Shown here: piece after piece, positions 8,171 through 17,717 of the stretch
Layout of the letters: the number at the start of each line of letters is the position of its first letter
Numbering within the stretch: position 1 is the first letter of the stretch
DNA from: Candidatus Omnitrophota bacterium
Lineage (GTDB): Bacteria; Omnitrophota; Gorgyraeia; Velamenicoccales; Velamenicoccaceae
DNA: 64,000 nt
Reading direction: 5' to 3'
Assembly (NCBI GenBank): GCA_003451585.1
Contig: DMEU01000004.1
Coordinates: 96,245 to 160,244, forward strand
Program-made: the position numbers and the translations under genes
Notes under the pieces: model-generated
What the model saw: only the letters and a program-made list of their open reading frames with translations
Database searches by the model: none
Told to the model about the DNA's origin: nothing

Positions 8171-10552
8171 ATGAAAAAAACAATACCAATATCATTTATA
8201 ATTATAGGCCTTGTTGCCGGATGTTCGAAGGCCGATCTCGACATCTGGAGGGCGGGCCGGCTTTCAAGGTCTTCTGAAAAGTCTATCCAGTCGGCCGTTG
8301 ACCTGTATACGGGCGCACTTTTCGCCGTCCCGGAAGGCCCTAAGGCGGATGATATCCGATTTAAATTAGGAAAAATATTTTTTAAATCAGGCGAATACGT
8401 AAGGTCCATAGAGCAATTACGCCGCCTGGCTTTGCCGCAAGCAAGAGAGCTTTTGGCGCGCGCCTTGCTGAAAAACTCCGACCACACGGACGCGCTCGAG
8501 ATATTCAATAAAATAGGTGATAAGGGCAGCGATGAATACCTTTATGATTATGCCCTGGCCGCGGAAAAGAGCAATCTTTACGACCAGGCCTTGCGTATTT
8601 ACGCGTTGATCCATAAGGCCGGCCCTTTTAGGGAAATGGCGCAGGAGCGCATCCGCGCGATAAGCCTAGCCAGCGGCAAGGCATTGTTCGCCGGGGTGGA
8701 TGACGATGTCAAAGAGATGATATTGTCCGGCCCTTCACAACAGGACTATCCTGATGCCAGCGGCGCCTATCTTCTGATAGACGAGGATATAGAGCTCACC
8801 TCAGATAACCGGCAGGTCTCGGAATCACATTACGTGATAAAAGTGTTTAACGACAGAGGTAAGGAAAGGTTCGCCGAGGTAAGCCTGGGGTATGACTCTA
8901 CCTACGAAAAATTGGAGCTCGAATATGCCAGGACCATCAAACCCGACGGAACGGTGGTCACGGTAGGTGACAAGAATATAAGGGATGTCTCGTTGTATCT
9001 TAATTTCCCGCTTTACAGCAACGCGCGCGCCAGGATAATCTCCATGCCTGAGGTGGTTGCCGGATCTGTAATAGAGTATAAGGTCAGGTTGACACGCGCC
9101 CAGCTGCCGAATAGAAAAGATTTTGATATCGCCTATTGGCTGCAGGCGGATGAGCCTATCATTTTAGAAAGGTGCCGCATACGCGTACCCGAGGACAGGC
9201 TTTTGAAATACAAGGCCGTCAACGCGGATTATAATACGTTCGGTTTTGATATGACGCCTAAAGTGCGGCATGAGGGTGGTAAAAAAATATACTCTCTGGA
9301 ATTCGCCGATGTGCCGCAGATAGTGCCGGAGCCTGGTATGCCTTCGGTGACACGTATAAACCCATATGTGTTGTTCTCGACATTTGAGAGTTGGGGGGAT
9401 ATCTATTCATGGTGGCGCGGCCTCTACATAGATAAGACCGCCGCGGACGCTGATATCAGGGCCAAGGCGCATGAGCTGACGCGCGATAAGAAGACCCGCG
9501 AGGAAAAGATCCGCGCCATCTATAATTTCTGCGCCCAGGACATACGTTATGTAGCTGTCGAATACGGTGATGCCGGCTATGAGCCGCACAGGGCGGCGGA
9601 GATATTTAAAAACAAATACGGCGATTGCAAGGACAAGGCGATCTTATTGACATCGATGGCTGAAGCGGCAGGCATACAGGTTTATCCTGTGTTGATAAGC
9701 ACTTTTGATTCTATCGACATTCAGGAGGACGTGCCCAGCTTGTTGTTCAATCACGCAATCTGCGCCGTAGAGGCGGATAAAAAAATTATCTTTATGGATG
9801 CCACGGCCAATACCGTTACTTTCGGCGACCTGCCAGCGTCAGATCAGGACAGGGTCACGCTTGTCTTCTTAAAAGATGGATACAGGCTTGTGTGCACGCC
9901 GCTCTTCGGCCCTGAGCATAACAAGATATCGACCAATATGGCCATAAAGATAAACGAGGACGAAGGTATTACCGCTCACAGGCGGATCGACGCCAGCGGG
10001 CTTTTTCAGCAGGCCCAGAGGTATTGGCTTAAGTTCACCATGCCAGCCATTATCGAGGAGCAGTTAAAACAGAAGGTGCGCTCGTTGGCGCCAAGCGCCT
10101 TGCTGGGGGATTACGATATCGAAAATGTCGATGATCTCGATACGCCGGTATTATTGTCATACTCGTTTTTGGCGCCTCAGTATCTCAAGAAGGCCGGAAA
10201 GACACGCATCCTGGGCCAGCTGGGCGGCATGGATACCTCCGGTATAGCAAAGGAGTCCAGGAGATATCCGATAGAGCTGGCAGCCCTTGCTGCCTACGAA
10301 GAAGACATACAGGTTGAACTGCCGGCACATCTTGAGGTAAAATACCTACCTGGGCCGGTGCACGTTGAGACAAAGTGGTTTGATTTCACTAACCGTTATG
10401 AAATGACCGGTAAAAATACATTTCATTTTTATTCTTTGAACAGGGCAAAAGAGCGGTTGATCCCGGCAGAAGATTATGCCGGATATAAAAGAGCTATAGA
10501 ACAGGCGGCTGCTTTAGCTGACCAGCAGTTGATCTTAGAGGAGAAAAAGTAG
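8171..10552 (+). CDS. DUF3857/transglutaminase-domain lipoprotein with TPR N-terminus
   Basis: A 793-residue exported lipoprotein. The signal peptide ends in a lipobox (LVAGC), giving an acylated Cys at residue 17. Residues 25-170 look like TPR helices, then a DUF3857 beta domain follows, then a transglutaminase core with Cys in YGDCKDKA, His in LFNHAIC and Asp in FMDATANT, so the catalytic triad is intact. A DUF3858-like beta region closes it. The ATG at 8171 is preferred over an upstream GTG because it opens directly on the signal peptide. Such proteins are common in the periplasm of anaerobic Gram-negatives; the substrate is unknown. The following TPR gene begins one base after the stop. 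Confidence 0.8.
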   Translation: MKKTIPISFIIIGLVAGCSKADLDIWRAGRLSRSSEKSIQSAVDLYTGALFAVPEGPKADDIRFKLGKIFFKSGEYVRSIEQLRRLALPQARELLARALLKNSDHTDALEIFNKIGDKGSDEYLYDYALAAEKSNLYDQALRIYALIHKAGPFREMAQERIRAISLASGKALFAGVDDDVKEMILSGPSQQDYPDASGAYLLIDEDIELTSDNRQVSESHYVIKVFNDRGKERFAEVSLGYDSTYEKLELEYARTIKPDGTVVTVGDKNIRDVSLYLNFPLYSNARARIISMPEVVAGSVIEYKVRLTRAQLPNRKDFDIAYWLQADEPIILERCRIRVPEDRLLKYKAVNADYNTFGFDMTPKVRHEGGKKIYSLEFADVPQIVPEPGMPSVTRINPYVLFSTFESWGDIYSWWRGLYIDKTAADADIRAKAHELTRDKKTREEKIRAIYNFCAQDIRYVAVEYGDAGYEPHRAAEIFKNKYGDCKDKAILLTSMAEAAGIQVYPVLISTFDSIDIQEDVPSLLFNHAICAVEADKKIIFMDATANTVTFGDLPASDQDRVTLVFLKDGYRLVCTPLFGPEHNKISTNMAIKINEDEGITAHRRIDASGLFQQAQRYWLKFTMPAIIEEQLKQKVRSLAPSALLGDYDIENVDDLDTPVLLSYSFLAPQYLKKAGKTRILGQLGGMDTSGIAKESRRYPIELAALAAYEEDIQVELPAHLEVKYLPGPVHVETKWFDFTNRYEMTGKNTFHFYSLNRAKERLIPAEDYAGYKRAIEQAAALADQQLILEEKK

Positions 10553-10553
10553 A

Positions 10554-10958
10554 ATGGCTGCGCCGAAAAAACCGAAGAGCGAAGACCTTGATTTCCAACT
10601 CAGCTTTTACGAAGGGGTTGTCAGGGAGAACCCTTCTTTTGCCGAGGCCCTCATAGCTCTTGGCGAAATATACACCAAGAAGGGGCTCTACGACAAAGGC
10701 CTGGCTGTGGATAAGAAGCTCGCCTTGTTGCGGCCGGATAATCCGGTGGTGCATTATAATCTGGCCTGCAGCCTTTCTCTGCTCGGAGATACCGCCGGTT
10801 CTTTTGAGGCTATCAGGCGTGCCGTTGATCTCGGTTACGATGATTTTATGTTCATGCATAATGATCCCGACCTTTTGAATCTACGCGCCGACGAACGCTT
10901 CATTGAATTCATCAGGAAAGTCAAAAAGGCCCGGGCTTATTCTTCAGATGCTAAATAA
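10554..10958 (+). CDS. TPR-repeat protein
   Basis: A 134-residue helical protein with three or so tetratricopeptide repeats. The pattern is clear in NPSFAEALIALGEIYTKKG and in PDNPVVHYNLACSLSLLGD. The last repeat (DPDLLNLRADERFIEFIRKV) is the common closing form. It has no signal peptide. It begins one base after the lipoprotein gene and ends inside the protease gene, so the three form an operon. It probably serves as a protein-protein adaptor. Confidence 0.8.
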   Translation: MAAPKKPKSEDLDFQLSFYEGVVRENPSFAEALIALGEIYTKKGLYDKGLAVDKKLALLRPDNPVVHYNLACSLSLLGDTAGSFEAIRRAVDLGYDDFMFMHNDPDLLNLRADERFIEFIRKVKKARAYSSDAK

Positions 10959-12078
10959 TACCCCTGCAGTTTTCGCATTTGAAGATGCGAAACGATACCA
11001 GGCGATGAAGAATCGCCTGTTTCTTTTGAACACATCCCTGAATTTTTTGTTTCTGCTCGTTCTTGTCCTGACAGGCCTTTCGCGACAGATAAAGGAGTGG
11101 CTGCTTTTTCTGTCAGAAGATCTCTTGCGTATCAGCGCCCTCTATTTCTCGGTATTTGCCGTATCGGCATTCTTGTTGTCTTTCCCTATGGAGTATTACG
11201 AAGGTTTTGTCTTAGAACACCGCTATGGGCTTTCCCGCCAGGCACTTGGCGCCTGGCTGAAAGATGTTTTGAAAAGATCCATCATCATTTTTGTCGTTTC
11301 GCTTATCATGGTGGAGGCGGTATATTTTTTTCTTGCGAATTTTCAGGACACCTGGTGGTTGTGGGCATCCCTTTTTTGGTTTTTTGTCTCCGTTGTTTTT
11401 ACACGCATTTTTCCTAAAGTGATCCTGCCCCTTTTTTTTAAACCAACACCTTTAGGGCCCGGTGTTTTGCACGACAGGATATATGCCCTCTTGAGTAAGC
11501 TAAAGATAGCCGTAAAGGATATCTATGTGCTTGATTTCTCTAAAAAGACTGTAAAGGCCAACGCTATGGTGGCCGGTTTGGGTGCGGGCCGGAGGATATA
11601 TTTAAGCGATACCCTTGTGCAGGGTTTCCCTGCGGATGAGGTTGAGGCTGTCCTCGCACATGAACTGGGCCATTATGTCCGCCGTGATACATTCAAGCTC
11701 GTAGTGGCAGGGCTCGCCGGGGCATTTTTTTCTTTTTACCTGTCAGCCCTGGCCTTAAGACGTCTTATCCACTTTTTTGGTTTCAGCTCTATCAGCGATA
11801 TAGCCGGACTGCCGCTTTTGTTGGCCGTATTCTTGTTGGCGGGGCTCATCCTGCTGCCTGTTCAGAACGGTTTTTCCCGCTTTATAGAAAAACAGGCGGA
11901 TATTTTCGCTTTAAAGACAACAGGCGATAATGCGGCATTTATTTCTATGATACAAAGGCTGGGGGAACGGAATTTTTCCGATTTTTCTCCTCCGAAGGCC
12001 GTAGAATTTTTTCTTTACGACCATCCTCCTATATCTAAGAGGATCAAACTGGCTAAAAACATGCAGTTAAAGGTTTAA
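10948..12078 (+). CDS. Ste24-like M48 membrane metalloprotease
   Basis: A 376-residue multi-span membrane protease of the M48 (Ste24/CAAX prenyl protease) family. The zinc motif HELGH lies in VLAHELGHYVRRDT, and the third ligand is the Glu in FIEKQADIFA. The preceding KTVKANAMVAGLGAGRRIYLSDTL block is typical of Ste24. About seven hydrophobic helices surround it. The ATG at 10948, overlapping the TPR gene by 11 bases, is preferred over the TTG at 10903. Since bacteria lack CAAX prenylation in general, the role is probably membrane protein quality control. Confidence 0.85.
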   Translation: MLNNTPAVFAFEDAKRYQAMKNRLFLLNTSLNFLFLLVLVLTGLSRQIKEWLLFLSEDLLRISALYFSVFAVSAFLLSFPMEYYEGFVLEHRYGLSRQALGAWLKDVLKRSIIIFVVSLIMVEAVYFFLANFQDTWWLWASLFWFFVSVVFTRIFPKVILPLFFKPTPLGPGVLHDRIYALLSKLKIAVKDIYVLDFSKKTVKANAMVAGLGAGRRIYLSDTLVQGFPADEVEAVLAHELGHYVRRDTFKLVVAGLAGAFFSFYLSALALRRLIHFFGFSSISDIAGLPLLLAVFLLAGLILLPVQNGFSRFIEKQADIFALKTTGDNAAFISMIQRLGERNFSDFSPPKAVEFFLYDHPPISKRIKLAKNMQLKV

Positions 12079-12079
12079 A

Positions 12080-14020
12080 ATGGGACATAAGCCGGACAAG
12101 CACAACGACCCCGCGGAGCGCCGTAGTTATATACGCCTTGACCATATCTTTCCGGTCGAGTTCCGTTTCCTGGATGCCGCAGGTGAGGCTGTGTCAGGCT
12201 GGTATCAGGCCTTTACACAGGACATAAGCCGCGGAGGCATGTGCTTGACGGTGAATAATATAGAATTCGGCGATGTAAAATATCTGAGCGATAAAGATAC
12301 TACCCTAGCGCTTAATATCAACATACCTTTGGGCAAGGATGCGGTAGGGGCTAAAGCGCGCCTTGCCTGGTTTAAAACGACGCGCACCGAGCCTGTCCTG
12401 CAGTATGCACTGGGTGTTTATTATGAAGTTATAGATCCATCCGGCAACATGCGCATATTGAAATACGCGCGGGCAAGGAAGTTCTTCAAGGGGTTAGCTG
12501 TTACTTTTTCTATCTTCTTAAGCTTAGGCCTTGTCATAGCAGGTTTTTACAGCTCCAGGCTGCGCGTTGAAAATGAAAAACTGCTGGCAAGTTTATCGGT
12601 GAACCTGTCGCACCAGAAGGGGTTGCGGCAGGGGGGTGAAAGCCTAAAAGGCCAGATAGAAGATATGAAGTTCCTCTTATCACAATCCGACAGAAAGATC
12701 GATATGCTTTCGCGCAGGCTGCGTGAAGTATCTTCAGACGACCAGAAGACCATAACGACCCTGCAGGGGTCTATCGATTTCTTCAAAAAATACCAGGAAA
12801 AATTAAAAGGCGACCTGACGGGTTTGGTAGAGAAAAAAGCAAGGGTGGAAGATGATGTCACGGCGAAAGTGCAAGAGGCATCGCTGTTGGAAAAGAAGAT
12901 CAGGGATAAGCTCTATGGTTGGCTTGCGGCCCACCAGAATACAAATACCGGCCTTGTCGCCAGTTTCGAAGGAGACAGGGATATCAATGATTGGGGATTC
13001 ACATACGATGAGGCCTTGGCCGCAATGGCCTTTGTCAAGACGGGCGATATAGAGAACGCCAGAAAGATATTTGATTTTTATGCGGCCGCCAAAAAGAGCG
13101 ATACAGGCGGATTTTTTAATGCATATTACGCGTCGACCGGAGATGCGGCTGAATATGTTGCCCATGCCGGGCCTAATATATGGCTCGGCCTGGCTGTTTT
13201 GCAGTATACATACCACACCCAGGACAGGCGGTATCTAAAGATAGCAGAAGACATAAGCCGCTGGCTCGATACTATAAGGGATCCCGAGGGAGGTTTAAGG
13301 GGCGGCAAGGAGTTTTCCTGGTACAGCACAGAGCATAATCTTGACGCATATGCATTCTACGATATGTTCGCCGAATTGACCAAAGATGAAGGCTATGCCG
13401 GCAGGGCCAAACAGGCTTTGGATTGGCTTAATAAAAACGCATATTCAAGGATATCTGCCCCGATAGTCAAAAGAGGAAAAGGGGATTCGACCATCGCTAC
13501 CGATACATATGCCTGGTCAGTTACTGCGATAGGGCCTCAGGCCTTAAAAGATGCCGGCATGGACCCGGACGCCATCATCGAATTCGCGATATCTAATTGC
13601 AGTGTTTCGGTCGATTACAGGAAACCGGACGGGACACCTGTGCGTATCAAAGGGTTTGATTTTGCTAAACATCAGAATTTGGCCAGAGGCGGGGTCGTCT
13701 CCTGCGAGTGGTCCGCGCAGATGATATTGGCATTGAAGATCATGGCTGACTATTATCGCCACTCCGGGAACACCGAGAAGGCGGATCATTATGCGGGGTT
13801 GGCCGGCGAATATATCTCGGAATTGAGCAAGATGATAATCACCAGCCCATCGCCGGTAGGGCAGGGTGATTTCTGCCTGCCATATGCCTCTCAGGAATTC
13901 GCCGATACAGGCCATGGCTGGCGCACGCCAAAAGGCAATAGGACCGGTTCAGTCGCTGCCACGGCATACGCCATCCTGGCTATCGACGGTTTCAATCCGC
14001 TGAGGTTCAACAAACCCTGA
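12080..14020 (+). CDS. PilZ-domain membrane protein with coiled coil and alpha-toroid domain
   Basis: A 646-residue protein with unusual architecture. Residues about 10-125 are a PilZ c-di-GMP-binding domain (ERRSYIRL box, then TQDISRGGM). A single transmembrane helix follows at about 134-155, then a coiled coil to about residue 265. The last 370 residues look like an alpha/alpha barrel of the glycosidase/terpenoid-cyclase type, with repeats such as AYDMFAELTKDEGYAGRAKQ and a closing GSVAATAYAILAIDGFNPL. It probably couples c-di-GMP inside the cell to a periplasmic carbohydrate-related domain. It begins one base after the protease gene and its stop overlaps the next start. Confidence 0.7.
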   Translation: MGHKPDKHNDPAERRSYIRLDHIFPVEFRFLDAAGEAVSGWYQAFTQDISRGGMCLTVNNIEFGDVKYLSDKDTTLALNINIPLGKDAVGAKARLAWFKTTRTEPVLQYALGVYYEVIDPSGNMRILKYARARKFFKGLAVTFSIFLSLGLVIAGFYSSRLRVENEKLLASLSVNLSHQKGLRQGGESLKGQIEDMKFLLSQSDRKIDMLSRRLREVSSDDQKTITTLQGSIDFFKKYQEKLKGDLTGLVEKKARVEDDVTAKVQEASLLEKKIRDKLYGWLAAHQNTNTGLVASFEGDRDINDWGFTYDEALAAMAFVKTGDIENARKIFDFYAAAKKSDTGGFFNAYYASTGDAAEYVAHAGPNIWLGLAVLQYTYHTQDRRYLKIAEDISRWLDTIRDPEGGLRGGKEFSWYSTEHNLDAYAFYDMFAELTKDEGYAGRAKQALDWLNKNAYSRISAPIVKRGKGDSTIATDTYAWSVTAIGPQALKDAGMDPDAIIEFAISNCSVSVDYRKPDGTPVRIKGFDFAKHQNLARGGVVSCEWSAQMILALKIMADYYRHSGNTEKADHYAGLAGEYISELSKMIITSPSPVGQGDFCLPYASQEFADTGHGWRTPKGNRTGSVAATAYAILAIDGFNPLRFNKP

Positions 14021-14661
14021 TGAAAAATAAGATCTTAAATATTTATAACCGGCTTTATGAGAGGTTCGGGCCGCAGGGGTGGTGGCCGGCAGATTCTGCT
14101 TTTGAGGTGGCTATAGGCGCCATCCTTACGCAGAACACATCCTGGCAGAATGTCGAAAAGGCGATATCGAATCTCAAGAAGAAAAAGGCCCTGGCGTTTC
14201 AAAAGATGTATAATATGAGCCGGCAAGAACTGGCAGGCTTGATCAGGCCGGCAGGTTATTACAATATCAAGGCAAAGCGCATTAAGAACCTGCTGGAATT
14301 TTTAAAAAGGTTTTACCGCGGGGACATAAAAAAAATGCTCTCACGCGGCCTGCCTGTCTTGCGGCGGGAACTTTTGTCAGTTAACGGTATAGGCCCTGAG
14401 ACTGCGGACTCCATACTTTTGTACGCTCTAAAGAAACCCGTGTTCGTGGTCGATGCCTATACCAAGAGGGTGTTATCGCGGCATAAACTGGCAGGACATG
14501 ACGCGGATTACGATGAGTTGCAGCGCCTCTTTATGGGCCACTTGCCTGCGGATACAAAATTGTTCAATGAGTACCACGCGCTTTTGGTCAGGCTGGGCAA
14601 GGATTTTTGCAAGAAGGCAAAAGCGAAGTGCCAGGAGTGCCCTGTCAATGATGAAAGATAA
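14020..14661 (+). CDS. Endonuclease III-like HhH-GPD DNA glycosylase
   Basis: A 213-residue base-excision repair enzyme. The AILTQNTSWQNVEKAI block, the helix-hairpin-helix LLSVNGIGPETADSILLYAL near residue 118, and the catalytic Asp in VFVVDAYTKRVLSRH are all present. The iron-sulfur loop near the C-terminus keeps three Cys with the CX6CX2C spacing (CKKAKAKCQEC), but the protein ends six residues later without the fourth Cys. The stop is about 40 bases before a 180-bp hairpin element, so the 3' end may have been cut short. It overlaps the PilZ-protein stop by one base. Confidence 0.8.
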   Translation: MKNKILNIYNRLYERFGPQGWWPADSAFEVAIGAILTQNTSWQNVEKAISNLKKKKALAFQKMYNMSRQELAGLIRPAGYYNIKAKRIKNLLEFLKRFYRGDIKKMLSRGLPVLRRELLSVNGIGPETADSILLYALKKPVFVVDAYTKRVLSRHKLAGHDADYDELQRLFMGHLPADTKLFNEYHALLVRLGKDFCKKAKAKCQECPVNDER

Positions 14662-14702
14662 TTTTGCGATTTCGAGCGGGTCAAGTCGAAGTATGGCCAT
14701 CC

Positions 14703-14882
14703 GCCGCTTACGGAGTTTTTTCCGCTCCGGTGTCCTTTTGCCTTCGGCACATAGAAAAATGCCTAAAAACACACAACTCGCCCTAAAATTGAACATTATG
14801 GAAACGGCTCGAACAAGTGTGTTTTCTTTACGGCATTTTTCTATTAAAAGGACACAGTCGCTCCAAAAACTCCGTAAGCGGC
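14703..14882. repeat. 180-bp inverted repeat (MITE-like hairpin)
   Basis: The outer 18 bases GCCGCTTACGGAGTTTTT (14703-14720) reappear as an exact reverse complement at 14865-14882. Pairing continues inward with small gaps through GTGTCCTTTT and ATAGAAAAATGCC to AAAACACAC, leaving a loop of about 40 bases around 14776-14812. It lies between the endonuclease III-like gene and the M1 peptidase gene and overlaps the plausible start codons of the latter. No clear target-site duplication was found. It has no coding capacity of its own, and the frame running through it is not evidence of a gene. Confidence 0.75.
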
Positions 14883-17680
14883 TGATCCTAATCGCATCAA
14901 CTATATTTTTGTCCGCTTTTATTTTAGCATGTCCCGCGTTCGCATTCGATGATGTGCGTTATGAGATCACGGCTGATTTTTCGCCGCAAGGCAAAACCAT
15001 ACAGGCGGTTGAGACCGTTTCTTTCGTGAATAATAGCGGCCAGGGCCTGGATGCCGTATATCTGCGCGTATACCCCAACCATAAATACTCCAAACAGGAA
15101 AAAGTTCGCCTCTACCGCTACGCCAGTTATTTCAAGATAGACCCTTATCCGTCGGGTTTTGACGAGGGTGCGTTCAACGTCGAAAGCGTTTCTTCTTCGC
15201 AGAAGGATCTTGATCATATTTTTGAAGGCGAAGACCAGACCTTAATGAAGGTCGTTCTACCTGAAACTTTAAAGCATGGCCAGTCAATTGAGCTCAAGAT
15301 AGCTTTCTCGCTTAAGATACCGCACCGTCTTGGACGATATGGCTGGCACAAGGATACGTTCGCGCTCAACCGCTGGTATCCGGTCCTGGGTTTCTTTGAT
15401 AAGGACGGCTGGCACAATGACCCGGATTATTTGTTGCATATGCCTTATGTCAGCGATAGCGCGATGTATGACCTGCGATTTACCCTGCCGAAGGAATATA
15501 CGCTTGCCTCCGGGTGCGATATAGTCAGGGAAGAAGAGAGCGGGGACGGTAGAAGGATCGCCTATCTTTCTTCCTCCGCGCCTTTGAGGGAATTGAGCCT
15601 GGCTGTCAGCCGCGACTACCTTGTCGAAGAATATGAATATGAGGGGGTAAAGATAAGGTCTTATTATTTTAAGAAAGATAAGGCCGGCGCTCAGAAGGCG
15701 ATAGAGTCAGCTGTCGGCCTCATGGCTTTTTACGGCAAACAGTTCGGTAAATACCCATACAAGCAATTTTCGATAGCGCCCATATTTTTAGGCTATGGAG
15801 GCAGCCAGAACGCCGGGATAATCTTCATAGATACCAGGGCTTATCAGATGCCGCCGTTCTTAGACAGGTATTTTGATTTCCTTGTGGCGCATGAGACGGG
15901 CCATCAGTGGTGGTATAATATGGTAGGTAATGACGAGTACCGTCAACTATGGCTCGACGAAGGGATCAACTCGTATTTTATCACGCTCTACCTTCAGGAT
16001 AAATACGGCCAAGACGGCAGGATCATTGAAATGCCGGGCTGGCTGGAATATTTCATACCTAATCCCACCTTTCGCTCGATACGCACTTATCGCTGGCGTT
16101 ATTTCGCTAAAAAGGGCTTAGACCAGCCGATATTGACGGATATGGCGAGTTTTTATGAGCCAGGTATGATATTCACCATCGCCTACGGCAAGGGTTCGGC
16201 GGTCGTAGATATGCTGGCATCGGTTTTAGGGAAAGAGAAGTTCGAAAGTATGATGAGGGGATATTTCGAGAAGTTCAGGTTCAAGAACGCGAGCGTCGCG
16301 GATTTCCAGGAGATGGCATCCGGCTCGGCCGGACAGGACCTTGCGTGGTTTTTCAACGAGTGGTTATATTCAGCTAAAATTTGCGATTACGCGGTCAAAA
16401 GGCAAAAGGGTAAGCTTGTGCTCGAGCGTCTAGGGGAAGTGGTCATGCCCCAAGAGACGACGCTCGTATTCACCGATGGTACAGAAGCCGTAGCATCCTC
16501 GGAGGGCAAGAATAAGGCAGAAGAGATACCATTGCCCAAAGGCAAAAAATTAAAAACTGCTTATGTTGACAAAGGGTCAAAGGTCTTAGACATCGACCGC
16601 ACGAACAACAGGCTGCCGCGCAAGGTCGACGCGCGATTTGTCCCGCTCTACCATGGGCTCTATGAAGTACCTTTGTTTTTGGAAGAAGATGCCTATCATT
16701 GGATAACGGGCCCGAGTTTTTCGGAATACGGTTTCGGCATAAAGTCGAGTTTTCAGAAGCCGGTTGATTATATAGTTTATGCCGCGACGCATTACGACAC
16801 AAGCGCGCAAAATCTTAATACATCCGCGGGATTCGAGAAGAACAATCTTTTTAATCAATATTTAAGTTGGGGGTTTGAATTTTTTAACAGGGAGGCGTCG
16901 GGGGATGAGGATAGCGATTTAAAGTCCTACAAGCTTTACTTAAGGCAGGAGTTGGATTTTCCATACAGCCTTCTTGATGTGACTTCTCATTTGACACTTT
17001 ATATGGTCCATAATCAGAGCATAGGTAAGGGCGGTTTTATCGGCGCCAAAGAAGAGCCGCGCAACCTAAATTACCGTCAAAACAAAGAAACTATCTTTGG
17101 CGTGACTTTCTTTTTGTCTGACGCCGGGCCTTTTCCGGACCCGTCTTTGGGGTATAAGTTCAGCGCGACGCAGGAAGTCGGAGGGCACATATTAGGCGGA
17201 GGCGATGATTTTGTCCGCACGCAGGCGGAATTCGATAAATATATCGAGATAGCCCCTGCCCATAAATTGGCATTTCGTATCAAGGGGGGCGCAGGGCATC
17301 CTAAAGATAAGTATCTTTTTTTTCTTGGCTCAGACCGTGAATTGAGGGGCTATGATTATAAGGATATCAAGGGAAGTTCCATTCTTCTAGGCAGCGCCGA
17401 ATACAGGTTTCCCCTGGTGCGCGATATGGACGCAAGGTTCTTATGGCAGACCTTTAATTTAAACGCGGTCCAGGGCGTATTGTTCTTTGATGCCGGTTCA
17501 GCATGGTTTGACAGCATCTTCGAGCCGGGTTTTAAAAAAGACGCTGGCCTTGGCTTGCGTTTCTATTTTGATGTTGCAGGCGGCACGGAAAAGATAGCCT
17601 TGCGTATAGATGCGGCATGGCCCTTAGACGCAAACAGCAAAGATCCGCATGTATGGGTCGGCATCAATCAGGCGTTCTAA
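14798..17680 (+). CDS. M1 aminopeptidase fused to Omp85-like beta-barrel
   Basis: A protein of about 960 residues. After a basic segment and a signal peptide ending at CPAFA comes an M1 metallopeptidase: a YGGSQNAGIIF loop stands in for the GAMEN motif, and HETGH (15889-15903) is followed by WLDEGINSYF with the third zinc-ligand Glu. The last 330 residues are beta-rich and match the Omp85/BamA barrel pattern: SDRELRGYDYKDIKGSS, AEYRFPLVRD, VLFFDAGSAWFD, LGLRFYFD and a terminal Phe. The likely location is the outer membrane, with the peptidase in the periplasm or surface-exposed. The reading frame is open upstream to 14453, but the true start is uncertain because a hairpin repeat lies across it; 14798 is the nearest ATG. 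Confidence 0.75.
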   Translation: METARTSVFSLRHFSIKRTQSLQKLRKRLILIASTIFLSAFILACPAFAFDDVRYEITADFSPQGKTIQAVETVSFVNNSGQGLDAVYLRVYPNHKYSKQEKVRLYRYASYFKIDPYPSGFDEGAFNVESVSSSQKDLDHIFEGEDQTLMKVVLPETLKHGQSIELKIAFSLKIPHRLGRYGWHKDTFALNRWYPVLGFFDKDGWHNDPDYLLHMPYVSDSAMYDLRFTLPKEYTLASGCDIVREEESGDGRRIAYLSSSAPLRELSLAVSRDYLVEEYEYEGVKIRSYYFKKDKAGAQKAIESAVGLMAFYGKQFGKYPYKQFSIAPIFLGYGGSQNAGIIFIDTRAYQMPPFLDRYFDFLVAHETGHQWWYNMVGNDEYRQLWLDEGINSYFITLYLQDKYGQDGRIIEMPGWLEYFIPNPTFRSIRTYRWRYFAKKGLDQPILTDMASFYEPGMIFTIAYGKGSAVVDMLASVLGKEKFESMMRGYFEKFRFKNASVADFQEMASGSAGQDLAWFFNEWLYSAKICDYAVKRQKGKLVLERLGEVVMPQETTLVFTDGTEAVASSEGKNKAEEIPLPKGKKLKTAYVDKGSKVLDIDRTNNRLPRKVDARFVPLYHGLYEVPLFLEEDAYHWITGPSFSEYGFGIKSSFQKPVDYIVYAATHYDTSAQNLNTSAGFEKNNLFNQYLSWGFEFFNREASGDEDSDLKSYKLYLRQELDFPYSLLDVTSHLTLYMVHNQSIGKGGFIGAKEEPRNLNYRQNKETIFGVTFFLSDAGPFPDPSLGYKFSATQEVGGHILGGGDDFVRTQAEFDKYIEIAPAHKLAFRIKGGAGHPKDKYLFFLGSDRELRGYDYKDIKGSSILLGSAEYRFPLVRDMDARFLWQTFNLNAVQGVLFFDAGSAWFDSIFEPGFKKDAGLGLRFYFDVAGGTEKIALRIDAAWPLDANSKDPHVWVGINQAF

Positions 17681-17717
17681 ACAAGCACTTTAGAAGTATC
17701 TCACGAGGTCATAATTT

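Noticed and set aside
14453..14797. N-terminal extension of the M1-Omp85 ORF
   Set aside because: The frame is merely open through the antisense-like region of the endonuclease gene and the hairpin repeat. The residues have no domain character, and the signal peptide lies well downstream.
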